Notes: a model not told the origin generated them from the letters alone. Positions 18,543-27,708 are shown, numbered from the stretch's first letter. The stretch is DNA of 64,000 nucleotides from JAGTVG01 sp942491935 (GCA_942491935.1 CALOCZ010000005.1:18746-82745), one strand, 5' to 3'. Made by a program: numbers and translations.

Positions 18543-19544
18543 TTATATTAAATTACGGACCGAATCTCTTTCTTTTAATTCAGTCTTCAAAAATATTGTT
18601 CTGTTTTTTTGTTTGCTGCCATTAATTTTCTCAAGGAGGATTTTCGCGCCTTCTTTGCACATTGGTTCAATTGGCCTGCTTACCGAGGACAAAGCCGGAC
18701 TCAGGTAGGCAGCAAATTCACTGTCATCGAAACCAACCAGGGATAAATCTTCCGGGATCTTTAATCCATGATCAAAAATGGCTTTCATGGCACCAACAGC
18801 CATATCATCGTTAAAGCAAAAAACGGCTGTAGGGTAATCTTTTAAGGCGAGTATTTCCTGCATCGCCGTATAACCACCGTCAAGATCGTAATTGCCCGTA
18901 ACCGATAGGTGGGGGAAGTGCTCAATTTTATATTTGTCCATTGCCGCTAGGAATCCTTCCTTACGTCTCTGCGTATTTTTAAACTCAGGAATTCCTTCAA
19001 TAATGCCGATCTTTTTATGCCCTTTTTTGATCAGACACTCCGTAGCCTTAAATGCACCTTTCAGGTCATCTGCCAGAATGGTTGTAACCTTTGTGTTTTC
19101 TATTTCCCTGTTCAATAATACAAAAGGAATATCTTGTTTAATAACGTGTTTAATGAACCGGTTATCTTCCTGACTCTGGCTCATAAGGATAATGCCATCG
19201 AAAAACCTTGATGATACCTTGGAAAGATCTTTAAAATCATCAACCCCTTCGACCGATAAACTGTAATTGTCTTTAATAACTTCATTCACCCCCCGGACCG
19301 AATCCATAAAAAAACCTGCAGATGTTCCCATTTTGATTGTAGAGAAGAAAAGGCCGATATTATATGACTTTGAAAGAACAAGCCCCCTTGCATTTACATT
19401 TGGCGTATAATTATACTTTTTAGCAATGGCCCTTACCCTAGATTTGGTGTCATTGCTGATCAGGGGGCTATCATTCAGGGCCCGCGATACGGTCGTATGC
19501 GACATATTTATGATTTTAGCTATGTCTTTGATCGTAACGCTCAT
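18543..19544 (-). CDS. LacI-family transcriptional regulator
   Basis: A 333-residue repressor. The N-terminal helix-turn-helix and hinge are typical (VTIKDIAKIINMSHTTVSRALNDSP, then YTPNVNARGLV, residues 3-54). The periplasmic-binding-protein-like sensor domain follows (GIILMSQSQEDNRF, FNDDMAVGAMKAI, VGFDDSEFAAYLSPALSSV). It lies between gnd (264 bp upstream gap, no recognisable element) and the HAD phosphatase gene. It probably controls the cluster through the CG-centred palindrome at 25707-25722. The inducer is likely a sugar acid or its phosphate. Confidence 0.93.
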   Translation of the reverse strand: MSVTIKDIAKIINMSHTTVSRALNDSPLISNDTKSRVRAIAKKYNYTPNVNARGLVLSKSYNIGLFFSTIKMGTSAGFFMDSVRGVNEVIKDNYSLSVEGVDDFKDLSKVSSRFFDGIILMSQSQEDNRFIKHVIKQDIPFVLLNREIENTKVTTILADDLKGAFKATECLIKKGHKKIGIIEGIPEFKNTQRRKEGFLAAMDKYKIEHFPHLSVTGNYDLDGGYTAMQEILALKDYPTAVFCFNDDMAVGAMKAIFDHGLKIPEDLSLVGFDDSEFAAYLSPALSSVSRPIEPMCKEGAKILLEKINGSKQKNRTIFLKTELKERDSVRNLI

Positions 19545-19808
19545 TCTTCGTATCTATAGTTATCTATTTAAGCCTGTATAATTGACCTTATCGTTCAGAA
19601 TATGCATCTAATAAATAGGGACAGAAAAGATTCAAACACTTCAGTTCTTTCGCTATAATTTTTATTTTAATTAAGTCCCGGCAAAATTGTATTTCAACCA
19701 GGACTTAATCTTTTATTATTACCGGATCTGAATTCCAGCAAAAAGCAAACTGTAAAATGAGAACGTCTGATTACAGTGAAACTTCTTATTTGCCAAATTC
19801 AAATTGCT

Positions 19809-21263
19809 TTATACCTGATAGGTTGAAGAGGCTGTATCGCCGCCTCGTCCTGTCCAGTTGGTGTGGAAGAACTCACCTCTAGGCTTATCCACCCTTTCAT
19901 ACATATGTGCTCCAAAATAATCCCTTTGAGCCTGAAGCATATTGGCAGACAGGTTCTCACTTCTATAACCATCGAAATATGCAAGTGCTGCTGAAAATGC
20001 AGGAACCGGTATACCGTTTGTCACGGAGGTAGCGATCACATTGCGCCAGGCCTGCTGTGAAGACTCCACTTTGTCCTTGAAGAACGGATCCAGCATCAGG
20101 TTTTTCAAACCTTTGTTATTATCGAAAGCCTCTTTTATTTTACCCAGGAATACTGACCGGATAATACATCCACCCCTCCACATCAGGGCAATTCCTCCAT
20201 AATTAAGGTCCCAGCCATATTCTTCAGCTGCAGCACGCATCAAAGCATAGCCCTGCGCGTATGAGACAATTTTTGATGCATACAGGGCTTTCTTGAGATC
20301 CTCAATAAATTCTTCCTTATTACCGGCAAATTGAACAACAGGACCTGAGATTTCCTTGGACGCAACTACTCTTTCATCTTTCAAGGCAGACAAACATCGC
20401 GCAAAAACCGCCTCTACAATCAGGGTTAATGGAATACCCAGATCCAGGGCGGCGATACCTGTCCATTTTCCGGTTCCTTTCTGACCTGCCTTGTCAAGGA
20501 TCTTTTCCACCATAGGCTCCCCATCTTCATCTTTGTATCCCAATATGTCCCTGGTGATCTCGATGAGGTAACTGTCCAAATCTCCCTCGTTCCATTCCTT
20601 GAATACATCATGCATTTCATCTGCCGACATACCAAGAAGGTTTTTCATTATGTAATATGCTTCAGAGATCAACTGCATGTCCCCATATTCAATGCCATTA
20701 TGGATCATTTTCACAAAATGACCCGCACCGTTTTCACCAACCCAGTCACAACATGGTGTGCCATCTTCAACTTTGGCGGCTACTGCCTGAAAGATTGGCT
20801 GTACATGTTCCCAGGCAGCCTTAGAACCACCGGGCATGATAGATGGGCCAAGCAAAGCGCCTTCTTCACCACCTGAAACTCCTGTTCCGATATACAGGAG
20901 GCCTTTGTCTTCCACGTACTTTGTCCTTCGGTTGGTATCCGGGAAGTGTGAATTACCCCCATCGATAATGATATCTCCCGGCTCAAGATAGGGTATCACC
21001 AGGTCAATGAAGTCATCCACCGGCTTACCTGCTTTTACCATAAGCATTACTTTTCTGGGTCTTTTCAGGTTTTTGATGAGTTCCTCAATGGAATGGGTTC
21101 CTATTATATTTTTACCTTTTCCACGACCATTTATAAACTTATCGACTTTTTCAGTTGTCCTGTTATAAACTGCAACAGTAAAACCCTTGCTCTCCATATT
21201 AAGCACCAGGTTTTCACCCATAACAGCCAGTCCAACTAGTCCAATATCAGCTAAATTTTCCAT
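19809..21263 (-). CDS. gnd: 6-phosphogluconate dehydrogenase, decarboxylating
   Basis: A 484-residue enzyme of the long (GndA/Pgd) type. It converts 6-phosphogluconate and NADP+ to ribulose-5-phosphate, CO2 and NADPH. The Rossmann start is DIGLVGLAVMGENLVLN. Substrate residues lie in GGNSHFPDTNRR, GVSGGEEGALLGPSIMPGG, and GHFVKMIHNGIEYGDMQ, which carries the catalytic Lys and Asn. The C-terminal tail RGEFFHTNWTGRGG is the segment that reaches into the partner subunit. It ends the tightly spaced operon starting with the SDR gene, 25 bp after the LarA-like gene. This placement, away from glucose-6-phosphate dehydrogenase, suggests use in gluconate catabolism and not the usual oxidative pentose pathway. 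Confidence 0.96.
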   Translation of the reverse strand: MENLADIGLVGLAVMGENLVLNMESKGFTVAVYNRTTEKVDKFINGRGKGKNIIGTHSIEELIKNLKRPRKVMLMVKAGKPVDDFIDLVIPYLEPGDIIIDGGNSHFPDTNRRTKYVEDKGLLYIGTGVSGGEEGALLGPSIMPGGSKAAWEHVQPIFQAVAAKVEDGTPCCDWVGENGAGHFVKMIHNGIEYGDMQLISEAYYIMKNLLGMSADEMHDVFKEWNEGDLDSYLIEITRDILGYKDEDGEPMVEKILDKAGQKGTGKWTGIAALDLGIPLTLIVEAVFARCLSALKDERVVASKEISGPVVQFAGNKEEFIEDLKKALYASKIVSYAQGYALMRAAAEEYGWDLNYGGIALMWRGGCIIRSVFLGKIKEAFDNNKGLKNLMLDPFFKDKVESSQQAWRNVIATSVTNGIPVPAFSAALAYFDGYRSENLSANMLQAQRDYFGAHMYERVDKPRGEFFHTNWTGRGGDTASSTYQV

Positions 21264-21288
21264 AATCTAAATTTGATTTTATTATTCT

Positions 21289-22563
21289 TTATACGTTTTT
21301 AAATCTCTCTTTCGTAGACCAGAGTCCGAGGGCCGGATTTGAAATGAAGAATATTTTTTCTCCATTTACGGTATTGAATCCATCTTCTAAGGAGTTGTGG
21401 TCATATACTTTTGACATTTCATGTATGTCGGCATACTCGTAGTTAACATTTTCAATCTCTTGTCTGGATAATTCTCCCGGGCAGTAGATCACTTTGAACC
21501 GGTTTTCTGATGAACCATGTATCAAATGGGCTGCCGCACTTAGATTCTGCTGCAGATCCTTATTGTTTTTTGTAAATTCAAGGATCTCATCCGTAGTCTG
21601 GTATCCATATTTTCTGATCAGGCGGTCAATTTCCGGATCTTCCCCAAATTCTTTCAAGCCCGGAGCGATAATGATCAATTCACCACCGTCAACGATTGCC
21701 ATTCTTGTCCGGTAAATGCTTTTATCTCCCAACCAGGTGCTTTTATATTCACCCGGATCAAGATATACCACTACCTTTTGTAGAGGTTCATCCAACATTG
21801 TAAAGTTCACCTCAAGGGATAATTCCGCAGCTTTTTCAAAGCATTCTTCATCATCTCCAATATACAGCCCTTTTATACACAATTGTCCAGCGTCATCCTT
21901 TCCGACTACAGTCTGGATATAGACAATCGGAAGGTCTTGCCCAAAATTCCTGGAGGCGTAATTCAAAACATCACGCACCGGGGATCTGGCTCTACCCATG
22001 ATCCTTTCCATTCCATAAACAGCTCCCAGGAAATGACTTTTATTAATACCTTCGGCTCCGCCGGTCCCTACAAAAATGTTCTTGTTATGATTTGCCATTC
22101 CAATCACTTCATGGGGGACCACCTGGCCAATGGAGAGGATCAGGTCATATTCGCCATCCACCAGTATTTTATTTACCTGTGCCGGCCAACTATAATTTAA
22201 CTTACCTTCAGATACCTCATGAATGTATTCAGAAGGCACTTCTCCCAAAGTATACAGGTCGCTGCGCCAGTTATGTGAGCGGAAAAGATCAGCAGGTGTC
22301 TTGCCGAACATCGTCCGGATCTGATCGGATGTCATAGGTGAATGCGTCCCCAAGGCGGGGAGTATATCTTTTAATGCATCAGAATAATACGTCCAGCTTA
22401 ATTCGGTGATCTTTCCGGCAAATGAATGGTAGCGGGTAAAATCCGGCGGGATGGCCAGCACTTTTCTTTTTATACCCAGATCATCGAGGGTACTGTATAG
22501 AAACTTCTTCAAATTTTCATTTGAAATGGCCCCGTCCTTATTGCCCCATTCAAAGTACAACAT
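21289..22563 (-). CDS. LarA-like nickel-pincer racemase/epimerase
   Basis: A 424-residue member of the lactate racemase (DUF2088) family. The residues that matter in the Lactobacillus plantarum enzyme are kept with the same spacing: D41 and R44 (PPDFTR, for D72/R75), H74, H151 (for H174), K161 (for K184, which binds the nickel-pincer nucleotide) and H177 (for H200, a nickel ligand). The gaps 151-161-177 equal 174-184-200. The enzyme would swap the configuration at C2 of a 2-hydroxy acid. Known relatives include a D-gluconate 2-epimerase, which fits this operon of mannonate and gluconate genes. The cofactor genes larB, larC and larE are not in the window. Exact substrate is inferred from context. 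Confidence 0.85.
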   Translation of the reverse strand: MLYFEWGNKDGAISNENLKKFLYSTLDDLGIKRKVLAIPPDFTRYHSFAGKITELSWTYYSDALKDILPALGTHSPMTSDQIRTMFGKTPADLFRSHNWRSDLYTLGEVPSEYIHEVSEGKLNYSWPAQVNKILVDGEYDLILSIGQVVPHEVIGMANHNKNIFVGTGGAEGINKSHFLGAVYGMERIMGRARSPVRDVLNYASRNFGQDLPIVYIQTVVGKDDAGQLCIKGLYIGDDEECFEKAAELSLEVNFTMLDEPLQKVVVYLDPGEYKSTWLGDKSIYRTRMAIVDGGELIIIAPGLKEFGEDPEIDRLIRKYGYQTTDEILEFTKNNKDLQQNLSAAAHLIHGSSENRFKVIYCPGELSRQEIENVNYEYADIHEMSKVYDHNSLEDGFNTVNGEKIFFISNPALGLWSTKERFKNV

Positions 22564-22584
22564 ACTAGATCGGCTTTTATTAAA

Positions 22585-23475
22585 TTATAATTTCCAGGGT
22601 GGTATTTCCGGAAGATACGATTCAAACTCTAGAATGAGTGAATCCTCATAAGCACCTTCATATTCCTCATTGAAGAATTTATCCATGGCCTCATTGTGGA
22701 ACCTTTCCCAGGAATCTTCTTCATGTCCTGGATTGATCGGATAAAAAAGAACGCCATTTGCCTTGGCTGCCTTCATATCACCCGGAGCATCTCCAATCAT
22801 CAATATATGATTGTCAGGATATTTGAATTTAGCCGCATAGGCTAAATGTTCTTTTTTAGAACCATATTCCTGCCCACAGATCAATCTCATATAGCCGTCC
22901 ATGTCATTTTCTTCCCATTCCCGTTTTAAAGCTTCAACTGGAGTTGAAGATACCACCATTGCATCCGCTTTTTCGCTTAGTTTAATTAATGACTCCTTCA
23001 TAAAAGGATATGGAGGGATGTCATGCACCATTTCAGCTACCGTTTCATTGATGGCCTTGCTCCAGCGTAAGGCTTGTTCGATTACCGGGTCATTCACTTC
23101 ACTCGCATATCTTTCCAGTGCTGGATTTCCCAATTTCGATTCCTTTTGTGTCCATTCGATGAGAGGACTCAGGTCCGGGATCTTTGCGTTTCTAGCCTGT
23201 ACTTCCTTACGGTCACGCAATAGGTCCATAATCTGTATCAGTGTAAGAAAGCGGTTAGCGCCACGTGATTTTGAGTATAAATTAGCAAAATCCCATGCAT
23301 CCCTGGCATATTTAGAAACCACCTGAAGGTTCCAATGCATGATGGTATTCGGGCAGAAGCATTCCTTATGCTTGATCTCCATGGTATCAAAAGCGCAACC
23401 ATCCGAGTCAATCCCTACGAAAAATTCTTTTTGAGGTACGAGATCTTTCAGTACCTGATGTGGATCATTTGTCAT
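22585..23475 (-). CDS. HAD-family hydrolase
   Basis: A 296-residue HAD protein. Motif I is GIDSDGCAFDTME, motif II VVSSTPVEALKREW, the motif III Lys lies in GSKKEHL, and motif IV is MIGDAPGDMKAAKANG. A long helical cap (about residues 45-160) is larger than in the second HAD at 17935. It starts 14 bp after the PFK-like gene and ends 21 bp before the LarA-like gene, so it is in the same operon. It probably removes phosphate from a sugar or sugar-acid phosphate. I do not recognise a named subfamily. Confidence 0.8.
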   Translation of the reverse strand: MTNDPHQVLKDLVPQKEFFVGIDSDGCAFDTMEIKHKECFCPNTIMHWNLQVVSKYARDAWDFANLYSKSRGANRFLTLIQIMDLLRDRKEVQARNAKIPDLSPLIEWTQKESKLGNPALERYASEVNDPVIEQALRWSKAINETVAEMVHDIPPYPFMKESLIKLSEKADAMVVSSTPVEALKREWEENDMDGYMRLICGQEYGSKKEHLAYAAKFKYPDNHILMIGDAPGDMKAAKANGVLFYPINPGHEEDSWERFHNEAMDKFFNEEYEGAYEDSLILEFESYLPEIPPWKL

Positions 23476-23489
23476 AGATATAATATTTA

Positions 23490-24776
23490 TTAGTTCTGAT
23501 ATGCTTGTGGTACATATTCTGATAATTTTTTCTCTGCAAAAACAGGTTTCAGCCTGGCAAACCTCTGTATTCCGTTAATCACAGGAACAGAAACCCAGTC
23601 TTCTCCGATCAATGGACGTACATATTCGATAAATTCATCCGTTACATCGAATTTATTACCGGCTATCCATTTTGAAGGGAATGTTCTTTCCGATAAAGCC
23701 ACTTTTTCCAGAGGGACCTTGTCGTACTTCACGTTATAGATCATGCCTGGTTCACGCAGAATGGTCGCCATCCAGCCATTGCCCTCGTTCATGGCAATAT
23801 CCACCGCTTTCTGTCCCACTTTATATGCTTCATCAAGATCAACCGTACTGGCGTAGATCATCGTGTCACGCTGGTCGGTACCCATTACCTGGCCCCGAGC
23901 TTTTCCTGTTACATTAAAACCTTTATCATTGAGATGGTTAACTACAGTCTGATATACCGAGATTTGGCTTGCTCCAAATACTGTATGCCCGAAGGAATCC
24001 TTAACTTCGCCTATGCTGCCTACATCAAATCCTTCGCTGATAACCAGGATGCATCTTCCATCTTTATGCAATTGATCATTAACATTATCTGTTAACTGGT
24101 CCAGGTTGATATTGGATTCAGTTAAATAGATCTGGAGGGGCATTTCACGCTTTGGATCGGCCAGTCTTGACGCTGCCGGGATGTAGCCTATTTTCCGGCC
24201 CATGGCCTGGATAACCAGGACAGGATCAGCAGGGGAGGAGCCCATGTTTTCCTCATTGGCATTCTGAATGATATGTGACCAGTACCGGGCCACACTTCCA
24301 TATCCCGGTGTATGGTCAATCAGCTTGAATTCGCTGTCTCCTACATCATTATCAATTGTTTTTGGAACACCGGTCCCAATAACATCAAGTCCATGTTCTT
24401 TTGCCAGTTCACTAACCTTGAAAGCTGTATGCTGGGAATCGTTCCCGCCGATGTAGAAAAAATACCCCACATCATGTGCTTTAAAGATCTCCATGATACG
24501 TTCAAAATCCTTGTCCTGGTGTTCCTTCAGTTTATAGCGGCAGGTTCCTATACTTCCAGCTGCCGGTGTTGTTCTGAGAAGGGATATTTCTTCTTCATCC
24601 TGGGCTGTTAGGTCCAAAAGTTCTTCCTTAAGGACGCCTTCTATCCCATGCCACCCGCCATAGATACTTCCAAATTTCTCCGGGAACTTTCTGCATGTTT
24701 CAATAATTCCCCTTAAGGAGTTATTGATAACAGGGGAAGGTCCACCTGATTGAGCTACTATTACATTTTTTGCCAT
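23490..24776 (-). CDS. PPi-type 6-phosphofructokinase family protein
   Basis: A 428-residue PfkA-fold protein of the long PPi-dependent class. PKTIDND (138-144) has the Lys that marks PPi users, where ATP enzymes have Gly. The other key site reads GGNDS (110-114) where PPi enzymes usually have GGDDS and ATP enzymes GGDGS. MGRKIGYIPAAS and the ARGQVMGTDQR region are conserved. The standard reaction is fructose-6-phosphate to fructose-1,6-bisphosphate. Its place between an SDR and a HAD in a sugar-acid operon, together with the altered GGDDS, leaves room for another phospho-acceptor. It starts 26 bp after the SDR gene. Confidence 0.85.
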   Translation of the reverse strand: MAKNVIVAQSGGPSPVINNSLRGIIETCRKFPEKFGSIYGGWHGIEGVLKEELLDLTAQDEEEISLLRTTPAAGSIGTCRYKLKEHQDKDFERIMEIFKAHDVGYFFYIGGNDSQHTAFKVSELAKEHGLDVIGTGVPKTIDNDVGDSEFKLIDHTPGYGSVARYWSHIIQNANEENMGSSPADPVLVIQAMGRKIGYIPAASRLADPKREMPLQIYLTESNINLDQLTDNVNDQLHKDGRCILVISEGFDVGSIGEVKDSFGHTVFGASQISVYQTVVNHLNDKGFNVTGKARGQVMGTDQRDTMIYASTVDLDEAYKVGQKAVDIAMNEGNGWMATILREPGMIYNVKYDKVPLEKVALSERTFPSKWIAGNKFDVTDEFIEYVRPLIGEDWVSVPVINGIQRFARLKPVFAEKKLSEYVPQAYQN

Positions 24777-24802
24777 GAGTCTATATATTTTAAAAAATCG
24801 AA

Positions 24803-25651
24803 TTATACTCCTGAATAGGCGTTAAAACCTCCGTCGACAGGGATAGTTACGCCGGTGATGAACTTTGAAAGATCGGAAAGCAGGAAAAGAACAGTTCCCT
24901 GCAGGTCTTCAGGTTCCCCAAATTTCCCCATAGGTGTATTCGTTATGACCTTGTTCCCCCTTTCGGTAAAATCTCCGGTTTTCTCATCTATGAGGAGAAA
25001 CTTGTTCTGTTGGGTGATAAAAAAACCTGGTGCAATACCATTTACTCGGACACCTGCTTTGGCAAAATGAACAGCGAGCCATTCTGTAAAATTATTTATG
25101 GAGGCTTTCGCTGCAGAATATGCCGGGATCTTCGTCAAGGGACGAAAAGAGTTCATGGATGATATGTTTATTATCACGCCGCTTCCTGCATTCACCATAT
25201 CTTCAGCAAATACCAATGAAGGTAATAATGTGCCCATGAAATTCAGATCAAACACATGCCGGAACCCATCGAGATTCAGGCCAAAAAAAGTATCCTGAAG
25301 ATTGGTCAGATCATCCGGATCAACAAATTCCTTTTTCGTTGTTGCAGTTGGATGGTTTCCTCCTGCAGCATTAATAAGAAAATCAAATTTACCAAACCTG
25401 GCGTTGATTTCTTCCTTGGCTTTTAAAAGGGATAGGCGGTCAAGTACATTGGCGGTTATACCTTCACATTTTACATTATATTCAGATTTGATTTCTTTAG
25501 CCACTTTGTCAGCTGCTTCCTTAAACAAATCCAGTATGACCACATTACATTTTGCAGCGGCCAGGGCAATTGCCATCGCTTTACCGATAACGCCTCCACC
25601 GCCAGTTATTATGCAGGTTTTACCTTTAAGTTCTTCAAAATTAAAAGCCAT
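24803..25651 (-). CDS. SDR oxidoreductase, D-mannonate/fructuronate type
   Basis: A 282-residue short-chain dehydrogenase. The nucleotide motif is ITGGGGVIGKAMA, then NAAGGNHP, catalytic Ser in INISSMNSF, and YSAAK (Tyr and Lys). The stretch INNFTEWLAVHFAKAGVRVNGIAPGFF and the tail TQQNKFLL are characteristic of the SDR group that interconverts D-fructuronate and D-mannonate (the YjmF/UxuB-like type of Bacillus). It is the first gene of the operon, with a promoter and candidate operator 38-71 bp upstream. No mannonate dehydratase is in the window, so the mannonate formed may instead go to the LarA-like enzyme. Confidence 0.85.
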   Translation of the reverse strand: MAFNFEELKGKTCIITGGGGVIGKAMAIALAAAKCNVVILDLFKEAADKVAKEIKSEYNVKCEGITANVLDRLSLLKAKEEINARFGKFDFLINAAGGNHPTATTKKEFVDPDDLTNLQDTFFGLNLDGFRHVFDLNFMGTLLPSLVFAEDMVNAGSGVIINISSMNSFRPLTKIPAYSAAKASINNFTEWLAVHFAKAGVRVNGIAPGFFITQQNKFLLIDEKTGDFTERGNKVITNTPMGKFGEPEDLQGTVLFLLSDLSKFITGVTIPVDGGFNAYSGV

Positions 25652-25688
25652 AGAGCGAGATTAAAGATTTATGTGAATGTGACGAATA

Positions 25689-25722
25689 CAAATATAGATA
25701 ATAATTATGCACACGTGAACAT
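25689..25722 (-). promoter_or_regulatory. promoter and LacI-type operator of the sugar-acid operon
   Basis: On the minus strand the -7 element TATATTTG occupies 25689-25696, 38 bp before the SDR start. Upstream lies ATGCACACGTGAACAT (25707-25722 on the + strand), an ATGnnCACGTGnnCAT palindrome with the central CG typical of LacI-family sites. It covers the place of the -33 element, so bound repressor would block the polymerase. Confidence 0.55.
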
Positions 25723-25847
25723 TGAGGGTGGAATATTTTAATAAAAGGAAAAATTTCTTATCAGGCAGATATTGCCTTTTTACATTTCTAATATTTTCTT
25801 TTCTATTTATAATTTTTATCTTTCCATATACTTAAATAAATATTTTT

Positions 25848-26882
25848 ATGAGATTGCTGACAACAATATTTGCATTCAATATAGTGATCATACTTTCATG
25901 CTGCACAAATGCTAAAAATAACGACGATTCTGAGACCAGTTCTTCCGATCACGAATCGGAAGTATTGAATATACCTGATACAATTATTCATTCCATTCCT
26001 ATCAATTATTCAGCTACAATAAAAAACGCGGATAATTCTCAGAAAAAAGAGATCAGCTCCTATAAGGATATTTTGGAATTATACGAAACGCTTAATTATA
26101 CACCTGAAGCCTGGCAGGCCGGAATTCGTGAAATTCCACGTGTTTATCTAACTACAATTGGGGACCGGTGGGGTAAAACCACCACAAAAGAAATCGATGT
26201 TCGTCTTAAAAAACAACTGTTTTTTCGTGGCCTGACGCCAATGATCCTTCACTCGAACGATTTGATTCTGAAAGACCGAAAACGACTGGAGGAAATCAAG
26301 ACCACAATGCAAGGAAATAATCTCATCGACGAAATGGACCAGATCTGGATCCGTAAACTGGCTGGCTTGTATAAGGTCAATTCCAGTGAGGGCCCGGTGA
26401 CTGAATCGATTATTGAAGAATTATGGAAGAAAGTTGATATCGTTCCACCATCTCTGGCTTTAGGACAGGGAGCAGAGGAAAGTGGATGGGGGACTTCGCG
26501 TTTTGCTGCTTCGGGTAAGGCTATTTATGGGCAATGGACCTGGGGTAAAAATGCAATGGTACCTGAAGAACAGCGAAAGGAACTAGGTAATTACGGTATT
26601 GCCGCGTTCAATTCTTTACAGGAATCTATTTGTGGTTACATGCTAAATCTTAATACGCACAATGCCTATGCCGATCTGCGAAATAAAAGAGCCGAACTAA
26701 GAAAAAGCGGTCAGAAAATAACTGGATCTGTATTGGCTGAACAACTGACCAAGTATTCAGAACGAGGTGAGGAATATGTAAAAGGCCTTAAGTCCTTAAT
26801 GGAGTATAACCGATTAAGTCCTGCGGATGATGCATATTTATCCAATGATCCGCCAATCTATCTAATTCCGGTGGCCGAATAA
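25848..26882 (+). CDS. Bax-like glucosaminidase lipoprotein
   Basis: A 344-residue lipoprotein (signal ends ILSC) with an acidic Ser-rich linker. The C-terminal domain (about residues 120-335) has the Bax/GH73-type signature: KVDIVPPSLALGQGAEESGWGTSRFA, quoted as two parts KVDIVPPSLALGQ and AEESGWGTSRFA, with the catalytic Glu in AEESGWG, followed by YGIAAFNSLQESICGYMLNLN. The family cleaves the N-acetylglucosaminyl bond of peptidoglycan. It is divergent from the sugar-acid operon and unrelated to it in function. The 245 bp after the gene hold no recognisable element. Confidence 0.9.
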   Translation: MRLLTTIFAFNIVIILSCCTNAKNNDDSETSSSDHESEVLNIPDTIIHSIPINYSATIKNADNSQKKEISSYKDILELYETLNYTPEAWQAGIREIPRVYLTTIGDRWGKTTTKEIDVRLKKQLFFRGLTPMILHSNDLILKDRKRLEEIKTTMQGNNLIDEMDQIWIRKLAGLYKVNSSEGPVTESIIEELWKKVDIVPPSLALGQGAEESGWGTSRFAASGKAIYGQWTWGKNAMVPEEQRKELGNYGIAAFNSLQESICGYMLNLNTHNAYADLRNKRAELRKSGQKITGSVLAEQLTKYSERGEEYVKGLKSLMEYNRLSPADDAYLSNDPPIYLIPVAE

Positions 26883-27126
26883 GAAATTGGATTTTTTGTT
26901 TAAAGGGGCTTCAGTAAATATTAAGTTCCGGAAGCCGCCCAGAATCAGTCTAATATCTAATTTTATACTGGTTCTATACTGTTTTTCAGGCTGTTGGAGG
27001 ATTAAGGCCGAATGAGAATAACGGCTCATCAGCGAGGTTAAAATGCTATTCCTTCTGCTTCAATATTGTTCGGCTATTTTGCCTTCCAGCCTCTGCCTCA
27101 GCCAAGCGTTTCTAAAATCCCTTACT

Positions 27127-27708
27127 TTACTCATCAGAGTGCAGCAACTCTACTACCACACCCAGGGCATCCTGCGTATCAAGATAAATGTAAGTCCCGT
27201 CATCCGAATCATAACGACCCTGGTGAAATATTGGGTAACCTGCTTTTTCTAATTCAGCTGAAGTTTTCTCCGGATCTACAACCTGGAAACCTATATGCTG
27301 GACACCTTCTCCCTTTTCATCCATGAATTCCTGCCAGCTTGTTCCTCCACTGATGGGTTCAAGCAGTTCAATAACAACTTGTCCAAGGACAAAGAAAGTG
27401 AGTTTTACTTGTCCGTTTGATGGCTTCCCCCGATAAATTACCTTTACTTCATTTCCTGGCCTTGTGGTCCTGATCTCAGGAACTGGTTTCCCCAATAGTT
27501 CTGCCCAGCGTTTGGCAGCGGTTTCGATGTCTTTGACCACGATGGCAATTTGAATTACTTTCTCCATTCCCGGATCATGGTACTTGTTCTCCACTGAATC
27601 TTCTGTTAGGTGATTTTCCAGGTTGGAAGATTTGGCTTGAAGCCTGTATCCGGTCATCATTAACACCATTAAACCGATGGCGAGTGTCATTAAAAAATTC
27701 TTTTTCAT
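27127..27708 (-). CDS. exported VOC-family (glyoxalase-fold) protein
   Basis: I place the start at the Met at 27708, which begins a signal peptide (MKKNFLMTLAIG to LQAKS); ten in-frame codons lie upstream. The mature part has two beta-alpha-beta-beta-beta halves: IQIAIVVKDIETAAKRWAELLG, with VVIELLEP, and GVQHIGFQVVDPEKTSAELEKAG with ALGVVVELLHSDE. Possible metal ligands are the His of VQHIGF and the Glu of VVELLH. The fold resembles methylmalonyl-CoA epimerase and glyoxalase, but those are cytoplasmic, so an exported member must do something else. Function unknown. Confidence 0.8.
   Translation of the reverse strand: MKKNFLMTLAIGLMVLMMTGYRLQAKSSNLENHLTEDSVENKYHDPGMEKVIQIAIVVKDIETAAKRWAELLGKPVPEIRTTRPGNEVKVIYRGKPSNGQVKLTFFVLGQVVIELLEPISGGTSWQEFMDEKGEGVQHIGFQVVDPEKTSAELEKAGYPIFHQGRYDSDDGTYIYLDTQDALGVVVELLHSDE

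Noticed and set aside
25763..25782. Short hairpin AGGCA-loop-TGCCT followed by T's, like a terminator
   Set aside because: The stem is only five bases and it lies upstream of two divergent genes, where no transcript ends.
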